Assembly (NCBI RefSeq): GCF_012955605.1
Contig: NZ_CP052135.1
Location: 1,519,501-1,583,500, forward strand
Direction: 5' to 3'
DNA length: 64,000 nucleotides
Origin: Bacillus fonticola
Lineage (GTDB): Bacteria > Bacillota > Bacilli > Bacillales > JC228
Below the pieces are notes generated by a model, which was given only the letters and a program-made list of their open reading frames with translations, was not told where the DNA came from and ran no database searches. Shown one piece after another: positions 31,916 through 39,588 of this stretch (position 1 is the first letter of the stretch; every line of letters begins with the position of its first letter). The position numbers and the translations under genes were made by a program.

Positions 31916-32500
31916 GTGGAAGTTGTTATTCTTGCAATCGCTGCATATCTGCTCGGTTCCATCCCCTCAGGCTTAATCGTGGGGAAAGTGTTTTATAAAA
32001 TAGACATTCGGGAGCACGGTAGCGGGAATCTTGGAGGAACGAATACATTTCGAACACTTGGAAAAAAAGCGGGTTTTGCTGTCACGATTTCTGACATTTT
32101 AAAAGGTACACTCGCTACGGCACTAGCCTTTTGGTTTGATGTTGGGCTTCATCCACTACTAGCAGGGATGTTTGCTGTGATCGGACATAGCTTCCCTATC
32201 TTTGCAGGGTTTCGTGGTGGAAAAGCAGTCGCTACATCTGCTGGCGTCTTACTCATGTACGATCCGTTGATTTTCGTACTCCTAATAGCATCTTTTTTTG
32301 CTTCTCTCTACTTAACCAAATACGTATCGCTATCTTCCATGGTAGCAGGAGTCATCGGCGTGATCTATGCATCATTTTTAGGGGACGGACCATTTCTTCT
32401 TGTCGTCTCCCTATTAACAGCATTCGTCATCATACGCCACCGCACCAACCTAATACGAATTTTCAAAAGAGAAGAACCAAAAATAAAATGGATGGGATAA
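31916..32500 (+). CDS. plsY: Acyl-phosphate:glycerol-3-phosphate acyltransferase
   Basis: 194 residues, five membrane segments. It makes lysophosphatidic acid from acyl phosphate, the first step of phospholipid synthesis. The motifs [38 protein letters not shown] and a late [14 protein letters not shown] match the three PlsY motifs. GTG start after AAAGGGGT. It corresponds to B. subtilis yneS beside parE, here on the opposite side of two inserted genes. Confidence 0.96.
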   Translation: MEVVILAIAAYLLGSIPSGLIVGKVFYKIDIREHGSGNLGGTNTFRTLGKKAGFAVTISDILKGTLATALAFWFDVGLHPLLAGMFAVIGHSFPIFAGFRGGKAVATSAGVLLMYDPLIFVLLIASFFASLYLTKYVSLSSMVAGVIGVIYASFLGDGPFLLVVSLLTAFVIIRHRTNLIRIFKREEPKIKWMG

Positions 32501-32502
32501 GA

Positions 32503-32769
32503 AAAGCGGAAGCGGCTTGCTTAGGGCAACCCGCTCATCTCGGCGCCGTAGAGAAAGTTGTTCTTTAACTTTCACGGAGGGGACGAAATGACGCGCGGTG
32601 CCCTAGCCGCTGCAGCTAGACAAAGAAAAGCGGAAGGCGGTTGGTCAGGGGAACCCGCTCGTCTGTGAACCGGAGGGAAAGTCGCTCTTCAGACTTTCTC
32701 GGAGGGGCACAAACGAGTGCGGTCCCCTACCGCCTGGAGCTAGACAAAGAAAAGCGGAAGCGGCTTGCC
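32503..32769. repeat. AAAAGCGGAAG dispersed structured repeats, two copies and a stub
   Basis: Copy 1 at about 32503-32625 and copy 2 at about 32627-32749 start AAAAGCGGAAGCGG or AAAAGCGGAAGGCGG and end CTAGACAAAG. A third copy is cut after about 20 bp. Each copy is self-complementary over its length (for example AGGGGAACCCGCTCGT with ACGAGTGCGGTCCCCT), so it can fold into a long RNA hairpin. Short pieces recur at about 39093-39117 and 43421-43432. Confidence 0.8.
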
Positions 32770-32774
32770 TGTGA

Positions 32775-32818
32775 TCATAAAAAGCTTTCCAGCAATTATG
32801 CTGGAAAGCTTTTTATGA
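32775..32818. terminator. Strong bidirectional terminator
   Basis: A perfect 20-bp stem TCATAAAAAGCTTTCCAGCA around ATTA. It ends the FixH-like gene and, past the repeats, plsY. Confidence 0.9.
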
Positions 32819-32855
32819 TTCAGCTATCATGTTCTGGAGACACCCAGACTTGTGA

Positions 32856-33299
32856 TCATAACTCTCCTCCTGCACTCGCATCTTGTTGTGAAGTTGGTTC
32901 GACATCACCAATACGAATGGTTTTTTTAGGCATAACATGCATGTCCCGAGCGGTCACGTGGGATTGAACTACATATTCCCCTTTTTCTGTGAACGTATGT
33001 TTTACCTCGTACATTCCGTCTTCGGTTGCAGTGGCTGGGAGCATTTTGCTTTCCTCTTTCATCCCCACTTTCCAAACTTCAAAAATGACTTCAGCGGCGT
33101 CACTAATATTTTCTTCTCCCATAGTTACGTGCGCGCCTAACAAGACTTCCTTATTCAGCATCCCTTTTTCCGCAATAATTTGCACGTCAACAGGAACGAG
33201 TGTATCACTGGATTTACCCTTTACATCTTCGTCATCCTTTACACCACAAGCAGCTAATAAAACAAGAAGGAACACGTAGAGTATGTATTGTCTCTTCAT
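32856..33299 (-). CDS. FixH/YtkA-like domain lipoprotein
   Basis: 147 residues with lipobox LAAC (Cys 18). The mature part is a beta-sandwich of the YtkA-like type, with VIFEVWKVGMKEESKMLPA and GEYVVQSHVTARDMHVMPK. Anchored outside the membrane; the role is unknown. Related domains sit beside cytochrome and copper genes. Monocistronic. Confidence 0.8.
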   Translation of the reverse strand: MKRQYILYVFLLVLLAACGVKDDEDVKGKSSDTLVPVDVQIIAEKGMLNKEVLLGAHVTMGEENISDAAEVIFEVWKVGMKEESKMLPATATEDGMYEVKHTFTEKGEYVVQSHVTARDMHVMPKKTIRIGDVEPTSQQDASAGGEL

Positions 33300-33543
33300 T
33301 CTTTTTCATACATCCTCTCTACATAATAAGCTTAAGCCCGTTTCACATTGCCAACACCTATGTAAAAATTTTGTGCAAAGTACTGGAAAATTATACAGAC
33401 CTCATCGGGTACTATCTGTGAGCAAAACTTGTCGAACTTTTTCCCAAATCACGTAAATGCGAAAACTTTCAACACTGCGGAAATATGTTACAATAATGAT
33501 AGAATGAAGGTTGGTTTTGAATCACCATAAAGGAAGGGACGCC

Positions 33544-34659
33544 ATGCAATTAGTAGCTGAACAGCTCTCTCAATTACCTTTCCCGCACTTTTACATATCG
33601 GATCAATTCGATGTATTAGCTGCATCAAAGTCTGCTATGGACGAGTTCCCAAAAACTACAAACTTTTTAGAATTGGTTGACGTAGGAAGCTATCGAAAAG
33701 CAAAGCAATTTATTTTGGAAAAACCATCTACCACACCGATAGAACTTCTGTTGCGTTCTATAAATAACCGGCACTCGCTCTATGATGTGTATACGTTACA
33801 TGAAAAGCAAGATCGTGTTCATTTATTTTTGTTTAATAAAGAGCGGGAAATAGAAAAGGTACAGGAGATTATTCGGAGCTTAGAAACACAGTTGTTTAAT
33901 TTAAACGTGAGCCTTCTGGACAAGAAGGTGAAGCTAGAAAAGTCTCTTAAGGAACTTCAAGATGTAGCAATGGATCACGATCAACTTACGTCTGTCGGGA
34001 AACTTGCTGCCAGTATTGCTCATGAAATCCGTAATCCACTTACGACCGTCAAAGGGTTTATACAGCTGTTAAAACCATACTTAGTTGATATTGGAAAAGA
34101 GCAATACGCAAACGTTGCATTAGATGAAATTAATCGGGCGAACGACATTATTTACGAATTTTTAAACTCGGCAAAACCACAGCGACATAAGAAAGAAACG
34201 GTACACCTAACAAAAGTATTACAAGATGTTGCGCTTCTCTATGAGAGTGAGGCGATCTTACGCAATATCAACATTTCCTACATACCAGAAAAGAATGAGC
34301 CTCTTGTTACTTTAGATACAATGCAAATGAAACAAGTACTCGTCAATATTATAAAAAACGCCATCGAAGCTGCAGAATTGTCAAATGCAAAAGATACCTT
34401 TATCAGATTGACAACGCATTCCGACCGAGAGCGGGTCACGATCTCAATAGAAGATAATGGACCTGGTATGTCACCTGAAACCATCGAAAACTTATTTATT
34501 CCCTTCTATTCTACGAAAGAAAAAGGAACGGGGATTGGGTTAAGCGTGTGTAAGAAGATTATTAAGGAGCATAACGGTACGATTCGAGCGGAGAGCCAAC
34601 TCGGTAAGGGCACAACTTTTCATATACAGCTCCCACTATACAACCCTCCAATGACGTAA
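33544..34659 (+). CDS. Cytosolic sporulation-type histidine kinase
   Basis: 371 residues from the ATG after GGAAGGGACGCC. No membrane segment. An N-terminal PAS-like region (about 1-110) leads through a coiled coil to the HisKA box ASIAHEIRNPLTTVKGFIQLL-type motif, then N box NIIKNAIEAAE and glycine box GTGIGLSVCKKI. The HEIRNPLT form is typical of KinA to KinE sporulation kinases and of NtrB-like orphans. No response regulator is adjacent, so it may feed the Spo0F relay (inference). Confidence 0.88.
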   Translation: MQLVAEQLSQLPFPHFYISDQFDVLAASKSAMDEFPKTTNFLELVDVGSYRKAKQFILEKPSTTPIELLLRSINNRHSLYDVYTLHEKQDRVHLFLFNKEREIEKVQEIIRSLETQLFNLNVSLLDKKVKLEKSLKELQDVAMDHDQLTSVGKLAASIAHEIRNPLTTVKGFIQLLKPYLVDIGKEQYANVALDEINRANDIIYEFLNSAKPQRHKKETVHLTKVLQDVALLYESEAILRNINISYIPEKNEPLVTLDTMQMKQVLVNIIKNAIEAAELSNAKDTFIRLTTHSDRERVTISIEDNGPGMSPETIENLFIPFYSTKEKGTGIGLSVCKKIIKEHNGTIRAESQLGKGTTFHIQLPLYNPPMT

Positions 34660-34695
34660 ACCAAGTACTCTTTTTATGAAGAGGCTTGGTTTTTT
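34658..34695 (+). terminator. Terminator of the orphan kinase
   Basis: AAACCAAG, CTCTT / AAGAG, CTTGGTTT stem with a small bulge, followed by TTTTTT. Confidence 0.85.
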
Positions 34696-34810
34696 GACGT
34701 GTTTAATTGCAAGCTGGAAATGCGATTCATATAGGAGTTAAATCACAGAAAATCAGCTATTGAATTAACAACTGATAGACGTCCATTAGCAGAAAGGAAT
34801 CCATCTGCTG

Positions 34811-34987
34811 ATATAAGAGCGATAATCCCGGGATAAGAGCGTTAAACCAGGTTTATGAGCGATAATCCCGGGATAAGAGCGTTAATCCCGGGATAAGAGC
34901 GTTAAACCAGGTTTATGAGCGTTAAACCCAGGATAAGAGCGATAATCCGGGTTTATGAGCGTTAAACCCAGGGTAAGAGCGTTAAAA
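34811..34987. repeat. 20-bp tandem repeat array C, about 9 units
   Basis: Units such as GATAATCCCGGGATAAGAGC and GTTAAACCAGGTTTATGAGC, exactly 20 bp apart. It lies between convergent genes, and the stop codon of the small membrane protein on the minus strand falls inside the last unit. The unit is of the same type as array D. Confidence 0.93.
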
Positions 34988-35224
34988 CAATATGGGATAT
35001 AAAAAAATGACAACGACACTGGTGAGCGCTAGAACAAACATTGTTCCAATAAAGATTTGCGGTCTTTTCTGAAATAAAGCAAGCAAGACGAATAGAAGAA
35101 CGATGACAGCACCTCCGAAAAGGATTACTTCTATCCGTTCTTCCATAGTATCTAATTGCAAAAAGCTCATGCCCACTATACTTATGAACAAAAATAGACC
35201 ATAGACAGAAAGTCCATTCTTCAT
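34982..35224 (-). CDS. Small membrane protein, unknown
   Basis: 80 residues, three hydrophobic segments (about 7-23, 32-50 and 56-78). ATG after AAAGGAGCTATTAGC. First 3' neighbour of array C, in which it ends. No family recognised. Confidence 0.65.
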   Translation of the reverse strand: MKNGLSVYGLFLFISIVGMSFLQLDTMEERIEVILFGGAVIVLLFVLLALFQKRPQIFIGTMFVLALTSVVVIFLYPILF

Positions 35225-35255
35225 GCTAATAGCTCCTTTTTATAAGAGAATGTTC

Positions 35256-35576
35256 CTACAAATTGATTCTTTTTACCAACACACCTAATTGGGGAGAATC
35301 AATTTCAAATTCCTTTTGTAAAATATCTTTTTGAAAGTTCCCAAGTAAATCAAAATGCGGATAACCATCTTTTCTTCGGTCTATCCACCTGTCCTCCAAT
35401 CCATGCAGATTCCCCCACTTTGCTAATACTTCTTCCGAATGACAGCTTACTTTGGTAACTGTATCATGGTCTGGAAAGCGTTCGTCATACCAGTAATGGG
35501 TAAGAAAAGCGAGCCTTCCTTCGCGAACAGCCTCTTTCCATAAAGCTAATTCTTGTTTTGAAATTCCGAAGGCCAC
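35256..35576 (-). CDS. yneQ: YneQ-like protein
   Basis: 106 residues, GTG start after GGGGAGTAAGCA, four bases after the yneP stop. The sequence (YWYDERFPDHDTVTKV, WIDRRKDGYPHFDLLG) and position next to the thioesterase match B. subtilis YneQ. Function unknown. Confidence 0.82.
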   Translation of the reverse strand: MAFGISKQELALWKEAVREGRLAFLTHYWYDERFPDHDTVTKVSCHSEEVLAKWGNLHGLEDRWIDRRKDGYPHFDLLGNFQKDILQKEFEIDSPQLGVLVKRINL

Positions 35577-35580
35577 TTGC

Positions 35581-36006
35581 TTACTCCCCTTCTCGTCTAG
35601 CGGCTCGTTCGTAGGCAGCGTGCCAGTCTGGGAACGTTTTTTTTAGTGAAATGGGCCGAAACGTACTTTTCTGCACACAAACATGCTCGGTTGTTCCTTT
35701 TGCATATAGTGTTTCTTCATCATAGATTTCATAACCATACGTCACCCGTAACCCATTATAGGAAGCGATCCACGTTTTTACAGACACAGTTTGTCCATAG
35801 CGTACAGGTTGTTTATAGCCTACGTTGACCTGTGTTACAGGAGCGAGTACGCCTTCCTCTTCCATATGCGCATAGCGAAACCCTAAATTCTCAATGAGGG
35901 CAGTTCGTCCCATTTCCATCCAGACAAGATAGTTAGCGTGATACACGACTCCCATCTGATCTGTTTCCGCATAACGAACAACGATTTTTGTTTCACTCGT
36001 TACCAC
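35581..36006 (-). CDS. yneP: Hotdog-fold acyl-CoA thioesterase (YneP)
   Basis: 141 residues of the 4HBT family. The catalytic region VRYAETDQMGVVYHANYLVW contains the Asp of the 4-hydroxybenzoyl-CoA thioesterase motif. GTG start after AAGGAGGAATCAAT. Cotranscribed with yneQ. Confidence 0.92.
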   Translation of the reverse strand: MVTSETKIVVRYAETDQMGVVYHANYLVWMEMGRTALIENLGFRYAHMEEEGVLAPVTQVNVGYKQPVRYGQTVSVKTWIASYNGLRVTYGYEIYDEETLYAKGTTEHVCVQKSTFRPISLKKTFPDWHAAYERAARREGE

Positions 36007-36026
36007 ATTGATTCCTCCTTACTTTG

Positions 36027-38252
36027 TTAGTCGTTCCACTTTTGAAATGCTGCTTCAACATCCGACGAAAGAAGCGTGGATTGCAACGGGTCCTCACTTG
36101 CGATACGTACTGTCTGAAGTTGAATCGCATCAAACAATAAGTTTACAACCATTCGTCCATTACCGGAAAGCTGTTTGCGCTGAAATTGCGTAAGCAGCCA
36201 CTGACTCGCACGCTGCTCAATTGTGTAGCCGTAGTTTTGTGCTGTCGTGCTAAACATCTCAAGTAATTCTTCAGGTGTGTAATTAGGGAAGTGGAAAAAT
36301 TTTTTGAACCTAGATCGTAAACCGGGGTTGCTATCTAGTAGTTCATCCATTTCCTTTTCGTATCCTGCCAAAATGATGACAATATTTTCCCCGTGCTTGC
36401 TCATTTCATCTACGAGCGTATCGATCGCCTCTTTGCCAAAGTCGTCCCTGGACGCTGCATGCAAACTATACGCCTCATCAATAAATAAAACACCGCCTAA
36501 TGCTTGATGGATCGCCTTTCGTGTTTTGCTCGCAGTCTGTCCTACGTAACCAGCCACTAAATCGGCACGACTTTTTACGACAAGATGGCCCCTCTTTAGA
36601 AGACCACACTCATGAAGAAGCTTCGCAAACCGTTTGGCGACGGTTGTTTTCCCTGTTCCGGGGCTTCCTGTGAACACACTGTGGAGTTGAATCGGCACTG
36701 TTGGCTGGTCAGCTTTTTGACGAATTTTTTGCACTTGGACGAAGGAAGCTAGTTTTTCTAGTTCTTGTTTCACCTCTTGTAAGCCAATGAGATCCTCTAG
36801 CCCTGACAAGATTTCTTCACCCTTTTTCGGCATAACAAAATCTTCATCATCTAGTAGAGCAAATGATAACAAAGTCGAGTCAGCGGTAGCGGTAGCTAAC
36901 TTTTGGAACATTGCATCTAATACGACGGTTTTCGCTGTGCGCGCATTCCCGAAAGTTTCGTCAACTCGCTCCGTTTCCATGCGCTCTTCAAAAGCTTTGA
37001 TAGCTCTTGGTGTTAGGACATAATCGTTGTCCAAAGCAACACTTTCTGCAATCTCAACAAGTTCATTTGTTGTGTAGTCTGGAAGATGAAGTTGATTGGA
37101 AGTAGGAAAGCGGCTACGTAAACCTGGATTTGCATCCAGAAAATCACGCATTTCTTCTGTATATCCTGCTAATATGACTGCAAATCGGCCTTCATATTCT
37201 GAGCTCGTCATAAGAGAAACGAGTGTATCAATCGCAGTTTGACCATAGTCCTGACCAGATTGGCCGTCACGCTTTAAGCTGTATGCCTCATCAATAAACA
37301 AAATGCCTCCGAGAGACCTATCGACCACTTCCCGTACATTCTCTTCTGTTTGACCAACGTACGCTCCAACAAGCTGCGAACGATCCACTTCAAACACATC
37401 AGGCCTCGCAAGCAAACCTAATTCGTGATAGATACGAGCTAAAAGTCGCGCCAATGTCGTTTTTCCCGTCCCAGGGTTACCGGTCAAAATCATATGCAAA
37501 TTTAATGGATCTTTGCGACGGAACCCAAATTCTTCACGTTTTTTCGAAAGTGAAAGAAACGTGACCATTTGCTTTACCTTACTCTTAATTTGAGAAAGAC
37601 CAATCATCCCTTCAAGCTCTTCCATTGGTGGTGCGCTAGTTGAAGCAGGACTCGGTGGAATTTGCTCGTCCCACGTTTGTTTAGCTTGTTCAATGGATCG
37701 AATCAATTCAACCATCTCTTCGTACACACTTGAAGTATGAAAAATACCCGTTAAAGAATTTTGAAATTCACTGGCAGAAGTAATGAGCGCCCGAGCTTGT
37801 TGTACAGTACCGTTAAGCAAAGTAAGATGCTTCTTGATTTCATCTGCTGTCGATTTATTTCCTGCTGCAAGAGCCATGTGTAACTGTTGTTCAAGACGCG
37901 TTATTTCCCCTTGCGCTTGTTCAATTAGTTTTTCGGCACTATGTATGTAGTGGGATGCACGCTTTTGCTTCGTTTGTCTTGGATCTGTTTCACGAATTGG
38001 AGGAAATTCTACTCCTTCAAACACGTCACTCATTCGTCGTAGTCCATGCTCAATTAAGAAAGAACGCGCATCTTCCTGGGTAGAGTCTTCCCGTAAAGCC
38101 GCCTCCATCCAGAGCAGCACATAGCGATCAGTATACCCTTCTTCCTCTAGAGCTTGACCGATGTTTGCATATAGATCAGCCCTCTCTCTAAACGTTAACT
38201 CTTGCTCATACTGTAGTCTTTGCCATTGTTGTTGTAAGTTTCTTTCGACCAT
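36027..38252 (-). CDS. Tandem AAA+ ATPase of the SpoVK/CbxX type
   Basis: 741 residues from the ATG after AGAGGATAT. The N-terminal 250 residues are helical with a coiled coil. Two CbxX/CfqX AAA+ modules follow, with Walker A GNPGTGKTTLARLL and GSPGTGKTTVAKRF and Walker B GGILFIDEAY and GGVLFIDEAY. SpoVK of B. subtilis has one such module, so this is a duplicated form. It lies next to small spore-protein genes, which suggests a sporulation role, but no direct evidence is visible. Confidence 0.85.
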   Translation of the reverse strand: MVERNLQQQWQRLQYEQELTFRERADLYANIGQALEEEGYTDRYVLLWMEAALREDSTQEDARSFLIEHGLRRMSDVFEGVEFPPIRETDPRQTKQKRASHYIHSAEKLIEQAQGEITRLEQQLHMALAAGNKSTADEIKKHLTLLNGTVQQARALITSASEFQNSLTGIFHTSSVYEEMVELIRSIEQAKQTWDEQIPPSPASTSAPPMEELEGMIGLSQIKSKVKQMVTFLSLSKKREEFGFRRKDPLNLHMILTGNPGTGKTTLARLLARIYHELGLLARPDVFEVDRSQLVGAYVGQTEENVREVVDRSLGGILFIDEAYSLKRDGQSGQDYGQTAIDTLVSLMTSSEYEGRFAVILAGYTEEMRDFLDANPGLRSRFPTSNQLHLPDYTTNELVEIAESVALDNDYVLTPRAIKAFEERMETERVDETFGNARTAKTVVLDAMFQKLATATADSTLLSFALLDDEDFVMPKKGEEILSGLEDLIGLQEVKQELEKLASFVQVQKIRQKADQPTVPIQLHSVFTGSPGTGKTTVAKRFAKLLHECGLLKRGHLVVKSRADLVAGYVGQTASKTRKAIHQALGGVLFIDEAYSLHAASRDDFGKEAIDTLVDEMSKHGENIVIILAGYEKEMDELLDSNPGLRSRFKKFFHFPNYTPEELLEMFSTTAQNYGYTIEQRASQWLLTQFQRKQLSGNGRMVVNLLFDAIQLQTVRIASEDPLQSTLLSSDVEAAFQKWND

Positions 38253-38377
38253 ATATCCTCTTCCGTTCTGTATTGTCCTGTATATTTTATCATAACAAAC
38301 TGTACAACCTGTACTATCCCGCATTATTCCACGAAAATAGAAAATGACCAGAAACAAAATGTTTCTGGTCATCTAGT

Positions 38378-38614
38378 CTACTGCTTTCCTTGTTGTTGTT
38401 GGTAAGCAGCTTCATCCTTAATTTCACTGCGCATTGCATCAATACTTTCACGGCGGCGCTCATTTTTTTGCTGAATTGCTTGTTTTTCTTCCCCTGTTGA
38501 GAATTCAAGCGTCTCTTCGGCTTTCTCCATGTTTTCGATCGTATGCTGGACAGCAGACTGTAAATTTTCAACGTTATCGGAACGGTCGTCCGGATTTGGT
38601 TTATCCATAAACAT
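38378..38614 (-). CDS. tlp: Small acid-soluble spore protein Tlp
   Basis: 78 residues, ATG after GGAGGTGG. KPNPDDRSDNVENLQ at the start and MRSEIKDEAAYQ at the end match the Tlp family. Made in the forespore. Confidence 0.93.
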   Translation of the reverse strand: MFMDKPNPDDRSDNVENLQSAVQHTIENMEKAEETLEFSTGEEKQAIQQKNERRRESIDAMRSEIKDEAAYQQQQGKQ

Positions 38615-38659
38615 GTAGAGTCCACCTCCAATATTGTAATGTATCGCGATGTGCGAGGA

Positions 38660-38806
38660 CTACTCCCCTTTTGTTTGCATAACTTGTGCGTGACCTCGAG
38701 CTTTAGAATTCATCTGTTTCCCTTTGTTCCCTGAAAAACCTCTAGACGAAATACCAAGATGATTTTCTCCAAGTCGGTGTTTAGAACTTCTTTTTGGATT
38801 TGACAT
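38660..38806 (-). CDS. sspN: Small acid-soluble spore protein SspN
   Basis: 48 residues, ATG after GAGGGGGGA. SNPKRSSKHRLGENHLG and the end VMQTKGE match SspN. It lies 45 bp upstream of tlp, as in B. subtilis, and is probably cotranscribed with it. Confidence 0.9.
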   Translation of the reverse strand: MSNPKRSSKHRLGENHLGISSRGFSGNKGKQMNSKARGHAQVMQTKGE

Positions 38807-38873
38807 AAAAAATCCCCCCTCACAAAGTAGCTTCCGTAAAAAAACGGTTTACTATGCGAGCAGGGATCTGGAT

Positions 38874-39008
38874 TTATTTTACTGCTTTCATTGCATACTT
38901 TTCTTCAAGACGCTCTTCAATACGTTGAATTGCTTCTGAATCTTTAAGCAATTCCTGCTTGTTTTCTGAAACAAGCTCCGCAAATGTACGTTTTTGAGTT
39001 CTTCTCAA
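38874..39008 (-). CDS. FbpB-family small basic protein
   Basis: 44 residues from a TTG start after AGGTGAAGGACT. MRRTQKRTFAELVSENKQEL followed by a Glu/Lys-rich helix matches the FbpB-type small basic proteins of Bacillus, some of which act in iron-sparing control. No Fur box was identified. Confidence 0.7.
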   Translation of the reverse strand: MRRTQKRTFAELVSENKQELLKDSEAIQRIEERLEEKYAMKAVK

Positions 39009-39130
39009 AGTCCTTCACCTGCCTTATGTATACTATACCACGTAGTATGGACAATAACGCTTGCAATTATGACAACTTTAAGAAAACTTAAACAGAAAAG
39101 CGGAAGGCGGTTGGTCAGTGTCCAAAACTA

Positions 39131-39490
39131 ATAGAGCGTTAATCCTGGGATAAGAGCGCTAATCCGGTTTTAAGAGCGTTAATCCAGTTTTAAGAGCGCT
39201 AATCCGGTTTTAAGAGCGTTAATCCAGTTTTAAGAGCGCTAATCCGGTTTTAAGAGCGTTAATCCCGGGATAAGAGCGCTAATCCGGTTTTAAGAGCGTT
39301 AATCCTGGGATAAGAGCGCTAATCCGGTTTTAAGAGCGTTAATCCCGGGATAAGAGCGCTAATCCGGTTTTAAGAGCGCTAATCCCGGGATAAGAGCGTT
39401 AATCCAGTTTTAAGAGCGCTAATCCCGGGATAAGAGCGCTAATCCAGTTTTAAGAGCGTTATTCCCAGGATAAGAGCGTTAATCCTCCGG
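39131..39490. repeat. 20-bp tandem repeat array D, 18 units
   Basis: Exact 20-bp units, TAAGAGCGCTAATCCGGTTT and TAAGAGCGTTAATCCCGGGA, alternating GCGCT/GCGTT. It lies just after the aconitase terminator. A fragment of the AAAAGCGGAAG repeat precedes it at about 39093-39117. Confidence 0.95.
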
Positions 39491-39540
39491 GACATCCAGA
39501 ATTCCCAGCTTAAGCTACGGATTTCACGCTTTAGTCCATA

Positions 39541-39583
39541 AAAAAAGGCCACCTTTCTTCACTAAGGAAAAAAGGTGGCCTTT
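39541..39583 (-). terminator. Terminator of acnA
   Basis: AAAGGCCACCTTT / AAAGGTGGCCTTT perfect 13-bp stem with T run on the minus strand, six bases after the stop codon. Confidence 0.92.
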
Positions 39584-39588
39584 GTTTC

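Noticed and set aside
32770-32860. Direct repeat TGTGATCATA flanking the terminator at 32775-32818, considered as a target-site duplication
   Set aside because: One copy is part of the terminator stem and the other lies at the end of a coding sequence; there is no element between them other than the terminator.
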